From the NCBI RefSeq assembly GCF_028743495.1, contig NZ_CP117968.1: 64,000 bases of DNA, one strand, 5' to 3'. Positions 1 through 8,697 of the stretch are shown piece after piece; the first letter of the stretch is position 1, and each line of letters opens with the position of its first letter. Position numbers and translations under genes: made by a program. The notes under the pieces are model-generated. The model saw only the letters and a list, made by a program, of their open reading frames with translations, was not told where the DNA came from and did not search any database. Source of the stretch: Allobacillus halotolerans (GTDB lineage: Bacteria; Bacillota; Bacilli; Bacillales; Alkalibacillaceae).

Positions 1-774
1 AAAAATAACAGCCAACATGATCAAGGTTAACGCTTTTTTCGATGAAAAATTAAATTCTTCAGCCGCTTGCGGTACGTTATCGAAGCCGACATAGGCAAAC
101 GGTGCAATCGCAACAATCGTCAAGATCGCTCCGATGGTTGAAATGTCAGGTGCGAAAGCTGGTGATAGATTATCCAGTGACGTTTCCGGGCTGCCGACCA
201 TAAACGAGGAAACGGTCACAACAGCGAGGATGAGCAATAGACAGAAAAAGAATTGCATTCGTCCAGATAAGCTAGAGCCACGGATATTCATGACAGCAAA
301 CAGTAAAATCAAGGTAGAAACAATCACAATTTCCGTTATATAAACCTCCCAGCCAGCAACTTCATATAGCTTGCCTTGCTGAATGAAATCTGGAAAAATG
401 AACTTTAACATTAAGGCGAAAGCCGTTGCATTCAACGCCACGATACATATATAACCTAAGGTCAAAAACCATCCACTGATAAACGCGTGGGTACGGTTTA
501 ATCCTAAAAAGGCGTATGCAAATTCACCCCCAGAAACAGGGAAGTTGCGGATCAACACACCATAACTAATGGCGATGATAGCCATCAATAAGGCGCCAAT
601 CCCAAGGCCAATAATGACTCCGGCAGGTCCCGCTTGTCCCATCCATGTGGCCGGCATGACGAAAGAACCCCAACCAATCGAGGAACCGAGTGCGATCGCC
701 CACACCCAATGAGGTTTCAACGTACGATCTAATGTTTCTCTCTTTTCAGTGTTCATTCTCTTTTCTCTACTCAA
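1..774 (-). CDS. APC-family amino acid permease, N-terminal part (cut by window edge)
   Basis: This is the first 250 or so residues of an amino acid/polyamine permease of the APC superfamily, a cytoplasmic-membrane secondary transporter. The frame stays open to base 1, so the C-terminal half lies outside the window. The first helix carries the typical unwound glycine-rich stretch (GSSIGWGSFVMPATWMG), followed by several further hydrophobic segments and the loop GEFAYAFLGLNRTHA. Two starts are possible: ATG at 756, or an in-frame TTG at 774 that is better placed behind the AAGGAG at about 782 to 787. The substrate cannot be told from the sequence. Confidence 0.85.
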   Translation of the reverse strand, partial: MSREKRMNTEKRETLDRTLKPHWVWAIALGSSIGWGSFVMPATWMGQAGPAGVIIGLGIGALLMAIIAISYGVLIRNFPVSGGEFAYAFLGLNRTHAFISGWFLTLGYICIVALNATAFALMLKFIFPDFIQQGKLYEVAGWEVYITEIVIVSTLILLFAVMNIRGSSLSGRMQFFFCLLLILAVVTVSSFMVGSPETSLDNLSPAFAPDISTIGAILTIVAIAPFAYVGFDNVPQAAEEFNFSSKKALTLIMLAVIF

Positions 775-1069
775 AACAACGGACTCCTTCTATTTATATC
801 AATGTAATAACTATACCCGAATAGCATTTTTATAATCCGATATGTATTGTATCATTAAATTTTTTAACTATTTTGTTCGATTGGTCTAAGAGCTAGTTAA
901 AGGAAGGAATAAATAGCAATAAGTGAAAATTGATTATTTATATTTTTCTCTCACTGAAATACGATAAGTTTTCGTATCATACAGCGGAATTTCCGAAAAA
1001 AATTATCGTTTCATACCGTATAAGCTGGCTTTTTTTAGTCGATAATGGTGTAGAAAGCTAGGTGATTAC

Positions 1070-1681
1070 ATGAAGTTCGTGAAGAAAATATTCCTTTTGT
1101 TCATCCTATCTCTTTTATACATAGTTGTTACTAACGGCATTCGGTTTTATTCTTATATGGAATCTTCATCTGTCGCCGAGTGGATCGACCGATTTCCAGA
1201 AGCGGTAGAAACATTTCAAACAACCGATATTGATTCTATGGAAATCACGGAAGAACCTATGCCACAAGTTGCCCAAGAACGGACAAAAGAATCTCATGAA
1301 ACAGACTCACCTGTAGCAGCCATCAAAGAGCCGAATGAAATTTCATCATACGATATAAAATTTGAACAGTTACATCAACAAACCTTAACGGAGATCAAAG
1401 AACTGGCAGATGAATTTAAAGATGACCTGGCAGATCAAGAAAATGCTCTGTCACAAAGTATGTTGTTTTTTAAATATGAAAAGAAAGCACGTGAATTCGA
1501 AGAGGAGATCGACAATCGTTTTGATGAATTTTTAACAGAGCTGAAAGAAAATACGGATATTGATGAAGGAAAACGGTTGGAGAAAAAATACACAAGTAAA
1601 TATGAACAAGCCAAAAAGAAACTCGTTGAACGGGTAATGGAAAAAGCCGGTGAATTGTTTACGGCTGGGGAAGCGGAATGA
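1070..1681 (+). CDS. Membrane-anchored protein with coiled-coil C-terminus, unknown function
   Basis: A 203-residue protein not recognised as a known family. Residues 5 to 25 form one hydrophobic segment that should act as an uncleaved signal anchor. Residues 30 to 90 are acidic and probably disordered, and 95 to 200 are rich in Glu, Lys and Leu with heptad-like spacing that suggests a helical coiled coil outside the membrane. The ATG follows an AGGTG site. The gene converges on another anchored unknown gene; the two reading frames end 11 bp apart, both in GCGGAA plus stop, so AGCGGAAT and ATTCCGCT form a hairpin over both stop codons. It has no T-tract, so it is not a classical terminator. 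Confidence 0.7.
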   Translation: MKFVKKIFLLFILSLLYIVVTNGIRFYSYMESSSVAEWIDRFPEAVETFQTTDIDSMEITEEPMPQVAQERTKESHETDSPVAAIKEPNEISSYDIKFEQLHQQTLTEIKELADEFKDDLADQENALSQSMLFFKYEKKAREFEEEIDNRFDEFLTELKENTDIDEGKRLEKKYTSKYEQAKKKLVERVMEKAGELFTAGEAE

Positions 1682-1692
1682 ATCTGTGACGA

Positions 1693-2178
1693 TTATTCCG
1701 CTATGTTTGCATCTTCGGTTTCAATATTCAATTTATTGGCTACCTCACTGGCAGTGGAGAAAAAAGGCTCTCGCTCATAAGCTTGATCGTTCGACCAGGC
1801 TTCTTCATAATTTTCTAGTTCCGTAAGCATCGTATGGAGCAATTCAATGACCTCTTCTTCAGACGAAGATAGCGGTTCGCGATCAGAGGTTGTCTCGGTT
1901 CCTGATTGGATTTGTTCATAATGATAGGTTGTCCACTCAACAGAGACGGAATCTTCAGGTACTTGGCGATCAAGCCAACCATCCATAAAATCTTGGTAGG
2001 CATCCCGCGCGGAATAATAAAAGGAGTCATTGATATCCTCAGGAATTTGTTTTTCCTCATCTTCATAGATCGGTAGAGTCAAGGCAAATAACGCAACAAT
2101 AATCAGCCAAAACCATGGTGCCTTCCACAGCGGTTTCATCATTGATTCACTAAAGTCCTTTTTCGGTCGGCGTTCCAT
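1693..2178 (-). CDS. Single-pass membrane protein, unknown function
   Basis: A 161-residue protein of unknown family. A short basic N-terminus (MERRPKKDF) is followed by one transmembrane helix at about residues 20 to 37 (WFWLIIVALFALTLPIY). A strongly acidic domain of about 120 residues follows and should lie outside the cell. The start is fixed by AAGGAGG seven bases before the ATG. Like its convergent neighbour it is acidic and membrane-anchored, so the two could serve the same surface, but nothing in the sequence shows a function. Confidence 0.65.
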   Translation of the reverse strand: MERRPKKDFSESMMKPLWKAPWFWLIIVALFALTLPIYEDEEKQIPEDINDSFYYSARDAYQDFMDGWLDRQVPEDSVSVEWTTYHYEQIQSGTETTSDREPLSSSEEEVIELLHTMLTELENYEEAWSNDQAYEREPFFSTASEVANKLNIETEDANIAE

Positions 2179-2250
2179 ACTGTAGCCTCCTTATCTCTTG
2201 CTCATTATATCACGTAATGTTTCATTTTCTTAAGATTTGTTTATTATATT

Positions 2251-2279
2251 TAGACAGGAACCCGTGGCTGTATTACAAT
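2251..2279 (+). promoter_or_regulatory. SigA-type promoter of the AI-2E family transporter
   Basis: TAGACA (2251 to 2256) and TACAAT (2274 to 2279) are separated by exactly 17 bp and lie 36 bp upstream of the GTG start at 2315. Five of six bases match the consensus in each box. Confidence 0.6.
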
Positions 2280-2314
2280 AAAACTAGCAAAAAAGTGAGA
2301 GAGATGGTGATGTT

Positions 2315-3397
2315 GTGCCAAAAGGAAAATGGTTCCGAATCGGCTATGGAATTATCATAGTTTTATTAATTTTACTATTGGCAAAGAAAGTCCAATTTGT
2401 TTTTGAACCAATCTTCGTTTTAGTACGGACTTTGTTTACCCCGATTATTATTGCAGGTATTTTATATTATCTGACACGACCAATTGTCGACTTCCTTTCC
2501 AAGAAAATTCCAAGACCGCTCGCTGTTGTGATTATGTATTTATCTGGCATCGGACTAATCGCCGGACTAATTGTTCTTGGTGCACCTGAGATTCAAAGGC
2601 AGTTCAATAACTTCGTGAATAACATTCCAGATCTGATTAATGATACGAATCAATTGCTTTTGAATATTCAGGATAGTAGATGGTTTCAGGCAGTCGCACC
2701 AGAAGAAGATTCAATTACACAATGGTTAACAGGATTAGAAAGTCGATTGACTGAAATCTTATCTACCGTCGCGAGCCATATTACAGACTATGTCGGCATG
2801 ATTGCGAGCACCATCGTCATTTTAATCGTTGTACCTTTTGTTCTTTTTTATCTATTGAAAGATGGCGAACGACTACCGAAACGATTAATCGGCTTTTTGC
2901 CGAAAAAGTATCGTGATGACACCGAAGAAATTCTTGATAATATGGATGAAGCATTGAGTTCATACATTCAAGGACAAGTCATCGTCGCATGTTTTGTTGG
3001 TGCTCTTGCTTATATCGGATATTTAATATTAGGTTTACCGTACGCACTGATTCTCGGACTGACTGCCTTATTTACAAACTTCATTCCGTTTATCGGTCCT
3101 TGGATCGGTACAGCACCTGGTGTTATCGTTGGATTTTTTGAATCACCGGTCACAGCGTTACTCGTTGTCGTCATGATTGTCATTATCCAACAAATCGAAA
3201 GCAACTTGATCTCACCTCAGGTCATGGGTAAAAAATTAGATGTTCACCCGATCACGATTATCTTCCTGCTACTATTTGCCGGAAGTATCGGTGGGATCGT
3301 AGCGATGATTGTCGCTGTTCCAGCATACGCCGTCGGAAAGGTCATCGTCAGCCACATTTGGCAAATTATCAAACTACGAAATAAGGAAATGTTTTAA
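2315..3397 (+). CDS. AI-2E family transporter (TqsA/YdbI-like permease)
   Basis: A 360-residue polytopic membrane protein of the AI-2 exporter superfamily. Members range from autoinducer-2 exporters to Na+/H+ or Na+/Li+ antiporters in halophiles, so the substrate is open. Two hydrophobic helices open the protein (residues 8 to 60). A soluble stretch with NIPDLINDTNQLL follows, and then five or six helices including the family-typical segment ALFTNFIPFIGPWIGTAPGV (about residues 248 to 267) and the loop near ISPQVMGKKLDVHPI. The start is a GTG behind GAGATGG. It is monocistronic between its own promoter and terminator. Confidence 0.85.
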   Translation: MPKGKWFRIGYGIIIVLLILLLAKKVQFVFEPIFVLVRTLFTPIIIAGILYYLTRPIVDFLSKKIPRPLAVVIMYLSGIGLIAGLIVLGAPEIQRQFNNFVNNIPDLINDTNQLLLNIQDSRWFQAVAPEEDSITQWLTGLESRLTEILSTVASHITDYVGMIASTIVILIVVPFVLFYLLKDGERLPKRLIGFLPKKYRDDTEEILDNMDEALSSYIQGQVIVACFVGALAYIGYLILGLPYALILGLTALFTNFIPFIGPWIGTAPGVIVGFFESPVTALLVVVMIVIIQQIESNLISPQVMGKKLDVHPITIIFLLLFAGSIGGIVAMIVAVPAYAVGKVIVSHIWQIIKLRNKEMF

Positions 3398-3408
3398 TAG
3401 CTAATTGA

Positions 3409-3442
3409 ACAACCTCCGTGCGGTTCGGGGGTTGTTTTTTTG
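3409..3442 (+). terminator. Intrinsic terminator of the AI-2E transporter gene
   Basis: AACAACCTCC pairs with GGGGGTTGTT across a nine-base loop, followed by a T-run. It starts 11 bp after the stop codon, and the repeat array begins about 30 bp beyond it. Confidence 0.85.
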
Positions 3443-3472
3443 TTCAGTCGGGCGGGCGCGTGAGGCGCGTGC

Positions 3473-3787
3473 CTTTGTCGAGCGGTTAGAGCCGTTTGTC
3501 GAGCGGCTACACTGCCTCGTCGAGCGGTTGGAATCGTTTGTCGAGCGGCTGCACTGCCTCGTCGAGCGGCTACACGCCGTTTGTCGAGCGGTTGGAGCCG
3601 TTTATTGAGCGGTTGCACTGCCTCGTCGAGCGGTTGAAATCGTTCGTCGAGCGGTTGTACGCGTTTGTCGAGCGGCTGCACACGTTCGTCGAGCGGTTGC
3701 ACACGTTCGTCGAGCGGTTGTACGCGTTTGTCGAGCGGCTGCACGCGTTCGTCGGGTGGTTGCATGCGTTCGTCGGGCGGCTAGCTC
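3473..3787 (+). repeat. 21-bp tandem repeat array, GTCGAGCGGTTG family, about 15 units
   Basis: Fifteen consecutive units of exactly 21 bp share the core GTCGAGCGG(T/C)TG followed by a variable CACGCGTTT-like tail. Units diverge in about a third of positions but no unit is shorter or longer than 21. The stretch is far more GC-rich than the surroundings. Because 21 bp is seven codons, several frames on both strands stay open across it. The array fills the space between two convergent genes and ends 16 bp before the stop codon of the NERD gene. Confidence 0.95.
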
Positions 3788-3803
3788 ACTTGGTTAAATA
3801 TAT

Positions 3804-4835
3804 TCATCTATTTTTTCTTCTAGTTTGCAAGAACTTTGTAATTATATTTAAATAGTTGAAGTCAGTTTTATAATCATACGACAATCTATGTTTAATAACA
3901 TTCGTTTTCCCGACTAACTCACTAGAATTCCTCCTAAGAATATCTCTTGCAGTGTGTCTAGATTCTAAGCCAGTAAATTCACGAAACTCTCGATTACTGA
4001 TTTCATTACTTATCAACAAAAAATAATCCTTCAAAGAATTTTCATGAGCCGTCCGATCTCGATAGCCACATGGGCATCGCCATCGCTTCTGAATCATTTT
4101 CATTCCTAATTTTCCACATTGTAAACAATAGACTCCTCTTAACAATTCATTTTCTGATACTCGGTTCTTTTCTAAAATATTCGGTAAATACGGTTTATGT
4201 TGTTGGATCAATTTTTGGGAAAGTTCACTAAGAATTCTTGGAGAAATGATATTTTTTTCATATTTAGCATTTAATTCACGGAATAAGGAAGGTAGGCGTT
4301 GCAGTGATACGACTTTTTCAGCGTGGTGATTATTCGTAGCATCAATTCGCAATCTGGTTCGTGGGTTAGTCATAACGACAAATGATTCAATTGGAAGTTC
4401 TGGAAATCCATTAGCATTAAACCAATTGGAAAGTTGATATGCTTGCTCCTCAACTTGAAGAACAGGATCATCATAAACTCTATATTCTTCATCTATACGT
4501 TGAACGACCTGATGTGCTACTTGATCGAAAGTCAGGTCAGCACTATAATACTTTGATTCTAATATAAGCAGAAATTTTGATGTCAGAATAAGATGATCAA
4601 TTTGAAAATAACTTGAATCGATGAAAAGTCGAATGTTCGGCATACTCACTTTTGGGATTGGAAATTTACTGAGTGGATATAGCAATCTACTTTCACCATA
4701 TAAACCGGCGAGTTCATTCTGTACTTTTTTCTCGATGTATGCGAATTGGTCGTGGCTTTGTGGGAGTCGATGATAAAGTGCTTGGAGCATAAGAACATGG
4801 GGTGGCACATTGTGAGGTGCTTTGATCGTGGACAA
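3804..4835 (-). CDS. NERD (nuclease-related) domain protein with C-terminal zinc ribbon
   Basis: A 343-residue protein with a NERD domain at about residues 35 to 160. The restriction-nuclease-like core is visible as QIDHLILTSKFLLILESKYY, where D, E and K match the D...ExK arrangement of PD-(D/E)xK-type folds. A four-Cys zinc ribbon (CLQCGK ... WRCPCGYRD) lies at about 237 to 259, and a helical C-terminal region follows. NERD proteins are thought to act in DNA processing; the substrate of this one is unknown. The start appears to be TTG behind AAAGGAG. The gene is bracketed by two arrays of the same repeat family (3473 to 3787 and 4930 to 5158). It has no obvious terminator of its own. Confidence 0.8.
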   Translation of the reverse strand: MSTIKAPHNVPPHVLMLQALYHRLPQSHDQFAYIEKKVQNELAGLYGESRLLYPLSKFPIPKVSMPNIRLFIDSSYFQIDHLILTSKFLLILESKYYSADLTFDQVAHQVVQRIDEEYRVYDDPVLQVEEQAYQLSNWFNANGFPELPIESFVVMTNPRTRLRIDATNNHHAEKVVSLQRLPSLFRELNAKYEKNIISPRILSELSQKLIQQHKPYLPNILEKNRVSENELLRGVYCLQCGKLGMKMIQKRWRCPCGYRDRTAHENSLKDYFLLISNEISNREFREFTGLESRHTARDILRRNSSELVGKTNVIKHRLSYDYKTDFNYLNIITKFLQTRRKNR

Positions 4836-4929
4836 TATAATAATCTCTCCTTTTTAATCTTCTACTTAAAATTATAGTCGAAACTAGCTGTTAAGCAAGG
4901 GAGGAAACATAGTTAGTTGAGTGGTTTCT

Positions 4930-5158
4930 AGTCTGTAGTCGGGTGGCTGGAACCCTCCGTCGAGCGGTTGCATGCGTTTATCAGGCGGTTGCACGCGTTT
5001 GTCGAGCGGTTCCGCGCGTTTGTCGAGCGGTTCCGCGCGTTTGTCGAGCGGTTCCACGCGTTTGTCGGGCGGTTGCACGCGTTCGTCGGGCGGTTGCACG
5101 CCTTCGTCGAGCGGTTGCACGCGCTGGTCGGGCAGCTAGATCTGCTCATGAGGCAGCC
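4930..5158 (+). repeat. 21-bp tandem repeat array, GTCGAGCGGTTG family, second copy, about 11 units
   Basis: Units share the GTCG(A/G)GCGGTTGCACGCG core and 21-bp spacing of the array at 3473 to 3787, in the same orientation. The two outer units are degenerate. The array runs directly up to the stop codon of the VanZ gene at 5161, with no recognisable terminator between. Together with the first array it flanks the NERD gene as long direct repeats. Confidence 0.95.
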
Positions 5159-5160
5159 AG

Positions 5161-5655
5161 CTACCTACCTTTCCGCTCCTTCCACCAAACAAACAAGCCA
5201 CATAACAACAATCCGGCCAACGCGCCGACGCTATCAATCGCGACATCAAAATAATAGGGTGTTCGCTCTGGTGTGAAGCTTTGATTCAATTCGTCGACAA
5301 TCGCGAAATGAACGGTGAGCATCCATGCGAACGCGAGGCTAAAGATTAACTTCAATGAGGTCGTTTTTTGCAAGGCAAAAAACATCAATATAGCCAATAC
5401 AAAATAGACACCGAAATGAGCGAGCTTTCGGATGAGGAATTCTGTGAATGGCAAGAGTCCGTTCGCTTCAACACTACGGATTTCTCCATAGTATTGAAAT
5501 TCAATCAAGCGCAAAACTGGCTCAAAGGTTTCGGCAATTGCCAGAAAGCTCAAAGCCGGTTTGATATCTTGGTCACTCGACGGCATGGAGGATGTATAGA
5601 AAATGACTGCTGCCCAACCCAAAGGGAGCATCCAATAAAGTAAGATTCGTTTCAT
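5161..5655 (-). CDS. VanZ family membrane protein
   Basis: A 164-residue protein of the VanZ/teicoplanin-resistance-associated membrane family with four to five transmembrane helices. Family signatures are clear: FYTSSMPSS near the first helix, RKLAHFGVYFVLAIL in the middle, and DELNQSFTPERTPYYFDVAIDS near the C-terminus. The physiological role of most VanZ proteins is unknown, and nothing here suggests a glycopeptide resistance cluster. The ATG at 5655 is preferred because AGGTG lies seven bases upstream; an in-frame GTG three codons earlier is poorly placed. The 3' end abuts a repeat array. Confidence 0.85.
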   Translation of the reverse strand: MKRILLYWMLPLGWAAVIFYTSSMPSSDQDIKPALSFLAIAETFEPVLRLIEFQYYGEIRSVEANGLLPFTEFLIRKLAHFGVYFVLAILMFFALQKTTSLKLIFSLAFAWMLTVHFAIVDELNQSFTPERTPYYFDVAIDSVGALAGLLLCGLFVWWKERKGR

Positions 5656-5845
5656 AAAAAGCACCTACTTCTTAACATCAAAAAATACGATCATGACAAT
5701 CTGTATCCGGACGTAAAATTCTCTTTATCTAGTATAGCTGATTTCGTCAAAAGGAAAAGTAATTTTCGGAAGATTTATTAGGTGGGAAGGCGTTTCTTGG
5801 AGCAAAAGATGCTATGTTTAAGTTGATAGACACTTTCCGTGAGCG

Positions 5846-6272
5846 TTGATGAAGCGTCCTCTTGAGTGGTCAGCGCTATGCTTTGAATGGTCAGCAATAC
5901 TCTTTGAACAGTCTGCGCTACCTTTTGAACGGTTAACCACTTTCTTTGAACGATCTGCGCTGCTTTTTGAACGGTTAACCACTTTCTTTGAACAATCTGC
6001 GCTGCTTTTTGAACGGTTAACCACTTTCTTTGAACGATCTGCGCTGCTTTTTGAACGGTTAACAACTTTCTTTGAACAATCTGCGCTGCTTTTTGAACGG
6101 TTAACTACTTTCTTTGAACGATCTGCGCTACTTTTTGAACGGTTAACCACTTTCTTCGAACGATCTGCGCTACCTTTTGAACGGTTAACCACTTTCTTTG
6201 AACAGTCTGCGCGATTTATTGAACAGTCAGCGCCGCTCTTTGAACAGTCTGCGCCGCTCATTGAACAGTCTC
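5846..6272 (+). repeat. 21-bp tandem repeat array, TTTGAACG family, alternating 42-bp dimers, about 20 units
   Basis: Two 21-bp variants alternate: one with TTTGAACGGTTAACCACT and one with TTTGAACGATCTGCGCT. The array is therefore a 42-bp dimer repeat built on a 21-bp ladder. The outer copies at both ends are more diverged than the centre, as expected for slippage-driven homogenisation. The long open frames across it on both strands follow from the period. It lies 13 bp beyond the dctP terminator and upstream of the VanZ gene. Confidence 0.95.
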
Positions 6273-6284
6273 TTCAACTCCTAC

Positions 6285-6327
6285 CAAAAAAACCCGGAAC
6301 GGCGATCAACGAGATCACCTATTCCGG
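6285..6327 (-). terminator. Intrinsic terminator of the dctQMP operon
   Basis: On the minus strand CCGGAA...GGTGATC pairs with GATCGCC...TTCCGG around a short loop, followed by seven T residues. It lies 14 bp after the dctP stop codon. Confidence 0.9.
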
Positions 6328-6340
6328 CTACAATCGACAA

Positions 6341-7399
6341 CTAATTTTTCCCTTCCAGCTCTTGAATTTCTTTTTCCAATGTATCGATAATCTTACGTGC
6401 GCGTTCGTTTCCGACCATTTCTACGTATTCTTCGCGAACAGGCTTGCTTGCTTCGCGAAACGCTTCACGTTGGTCACCGGTCAATTCATTGATTTCAATA
6501 TCACTTTCTTGTTTAATTGTTTCTAAATCTTCACTATTGTGCTCGTTTTGAATTTCGAATGATTTATCCTTCATTTCCTCAACGGTTTCGTCGATCATTT
6601 GTTGAACGTCCTCAGGCAATCCTTCGTAATAGTCTGGGTTGATCGCTGTTGTTGTCACGTAAAGTGAATGTCTGGATAAGGTCATATTGCTTTGAACTTC
6701 ATAAAATTTCATTTGCTCGATGGCAAACATCGGGTTCGTTTGGCCGTCGATCATATTTAATTGAAGTCCACTATAGACCTGCTCATAAGGCATTGGTGTT
6801 GGGTTTGCTCCATAGGCTTCATAGGAAGAAACAATGAGCGGTGAAGGCATCGTCCGGAATCGATTTCCTTCAAAATCACTTGGCTGCTCAAACGCCGTAT
6901 TCGCTGTCCAATGGTTGAAGCCTTCTGTCCAATATGATAATACCTTGATTCGCCGGTCGAGAAACGCTTCGTTCATTGGACCGTACAATGCTTCACTTTC
7001 ATTTAACACTTGTTTATTAATTTGCATATCATCGGAAAATAGAAAATGTAGCAGTAACGCTTGTGATTCGGGTACCATCGTTCCAATATTACCCGGTGAA
7101 ACGATTGCCATATCAACGGCCCCGATTTGCAATAGCTCTGCCTGTGTCGTTGCATCTCCCAGCTGTCCTACTGGGTAAATTTCAACATGCACATTACCAT
7201 CCGACTTTTCTTCGATGATTTTTTTAAACTCTTCGACATAGCTCTGTTGGACGGAATCGATTTGTTCCTCATGGACAAAACGGATTACATGGTCCGGTCC
7301 TTTCTCTCCAGCTTCAGATACCGTATTTCCTTGATTGCTTCCACAAGCGGCGAGAAAAATAAAAGCCATGAACAACAAGAGTTGACCGATTTTTTTCAT
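6341..7399 (-). CDS. dctP: TRAP transporter solute-binding lipoprotein DctP
   Basis: A 352-residue extracytoplasmic solute receptor of a tripartite ATP-independent periplasmic (TRAP) transporter. A lipoprotein signal ends in the lipobox LAAC at about residue 19. The mature part has the DctP fold with the conserved sections VHVEIYPVGQLGDATTQAELLQ, the organic-acid-binding region NRFRTMPSPL, and MIDGQTNPM. The substrate is probably a carboxylate; the nearby acylpyruvase-like hydrolase fits that. The ATG at 7399 is chosen because AAGGTG is correctly spaced from it. It is the last gene of the operon, 17 bp behind dctM; receptor-last order is less usual than receptor-first. Confidence 0.93.
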   Translation of the reverse strand: MKKIGQLLLFMAFIFLAACGSNQGNTVSEAGEKGPDHVIRFVHEEQIDSVQQSYVEEFKKIIEEKSDGNVHVEIYPVGQLGDATTQAELLQIGAVDMAIVSPGNIGTMVPESQALLLHFLFSDDMQINKQVLNESEALYGPMNEAFLDRRIKVLSYWTEGFNHWTANTAFEQPSDFEGNRFRTMPSPLIVSSYEAYGANPTPMPYEQVYSGLQLNMIDGQTNPMFAIEQMKFYEVQSNMTLSRHSLYVTTTAINPDYYEGLPEDVQQMIDETVEEMKDKSFEIQNEHNSEDLETIKQESDIEINELTGDQREAFREASKPVREEYVEMVGNERARKIIDTLEKEIQELEGKN

Positions 7400-7416
7400 A
7401 CCCATTCACCTTCTTT

Positions 7417-8697
7417 CTATTCGGAATAAAACATCTGGTAAGCTGTAATGATCTCTGGAAATAAGATGAATAACGCAGATGCGACAAAGAGAATTAAAAT
7501 ATAGGGCCAAATGCCACGAATGACTTCTAGATACGGTTTTTCAAATACGGCAATTGCGGTAAAAATGTCCACGCCAAATGGTGGTGTTGCTGAACCGATT
7601 GCTGCTTGTAGAGTAACGATAACCCCTAGTGCAACTGGGTCGACACCAGCATCCATCGCCACTGGATAGAAAATCGGAGTCATAATGATAATGACGACGA
7701 GTGGATCGACAAACATACACCCAACAAAGAAAAACACCGCAACGATAAATAAAACGTACGTAGCTGAAGGGTCAGCGCCAAGGACAGCAGAAGTCAGTAC
7801 TTCCGGTAGTTTCGCATAAGCCAACACCCAGCTAAGCGCTGTTCCGGCAGCAACAAGGATAAAGACCGCCGCTGTAACCACTGCTGAAGACTCGGCAATT
7901 TTCGGGATATCCTTCCATTTCACATCCCCGAAAACGAATACCTCTAAAATGAATGCGTAAGCGACGGAAATCGCTGCCGCTTCCGTCGGACTAAAGATTC
8001 CTGTATAAATACCACCGACGACGACAATCGGAAAACCGAGTGGCAATATTGCTTTTCGAAAGGCCGTCCAACGTTGTTTCCAAGTCTGCTTCTCAATTCG
8101 CCCGATATCATTTTTACTAGCCAAAAAGAAACTGTATAAAGCGAACATCGCGAAAATAATAAGCCCTGGCAAAATTCCGGCGATAAATAATTCACCAACT
8201 GAAGTTCCTGTGACAACTCCGTAAACGATCATAGCGATACTCGGCGGAATAATCAGCGCTAAGTCACTCGCATTAATGATCAACGGAATCGCCTGTGAAT
8301 CTTTATAGCCTTCTTTGATCATCCGTTCACGCGTTGGCTTCCCGACAGCAACAACTGTCGCTTGCGTCGAACCAGAAATCGAGCCAAATAACGTACAAGC
8401 GGCTGCCGTGGTGACTGCATACCCTCCTCGAATATGTCCGATGAATGCGCCGACAAAATCGAGCAATCTGCTAGATGTTTTTCCTTTCGCCATAATGTCA
8501 GCGGCAAAAATGAACATTGGAACAGCCAGCAGCACAAACGTCTGGATGCCAAGAGAGAATTGTTGGATAAAGACCATTAAATTGAGGTCCGGAAAATAAA
8601 TAATCGCAATAAGTAATGGTGCAACAATCAATGGGATCATAATCGGAAAGCCTAAAAATAATAACAGAAACATAACCCCTAGCATGATCCAAATCAT
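7417..8697 (-). CDS. dctM: TRAP transporter large permease DctM
   Basis: A 426-residue protein with about 12 transmembrane helices, the full length for DctM, the Na+-coupled transport subunit of TRAP systems. Typical stretches include PMFIFAADIMAKGKTSSRLLDF, GSISGSTQATVVAVG, NASDLALIIPPSIAMIVYGV and the C-terminal ATPPFGVDIFTA. The start codon overlaps the dctQ stop as ATGA, which indicates translational coupling. It is followed closely by dctP. Confidence 0.95.
   Translation of the reverse strand: MIWIMLGVMFLLLFLGFPIMIPLIVAPLLIAIIYFPDLNLMVFIQQFSLGIQTFVLLAVPMFIFAADIMAKGKTSSRLLDFVGAFIGHIRGGYAVTTAAACTLFGSISGSTQATVVAVGKPTRERMIKEGYKDSQAIPLIINASDLALIIPPSIAMIVYGVVTGTSVGELFIAGILPGLIIFAMFALYSFFLASKNDIGRIEKQTWKQRWTAFRKAILPLGFPIVVVGGIYTGIFSPTEAAAISVAYAFILEVFVFGDVKWKDIPKIAESSAVVTAAVFILVAAGTALSWVLAYAKLPEVLTSAVLGADPSATYVLFIVAVFFFVGCMFVDPLVVIIIMTPIFYPVAMDAGVDPVALGVIVTLQAAIGSATPPFGVDIFTAIAVFEKPYLEVIRGIWPYILILFVASALFILFPEIITAYQMFYSE

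Noticed and set aside
775..1069. Possible riboswitch or leader between the APC permease and the coiled-coil protein gene
   Set aside because: AT-rich with short palindromes such as CGGAATTTCCG only; no recognisable riboswitch core, T-box or terminator.
5818..6526. Long frames on both strands (about 147 and 226 codons)
   Set aside because: Both read through the TTTGAACG array; the longer one also runs antisense into dctP.
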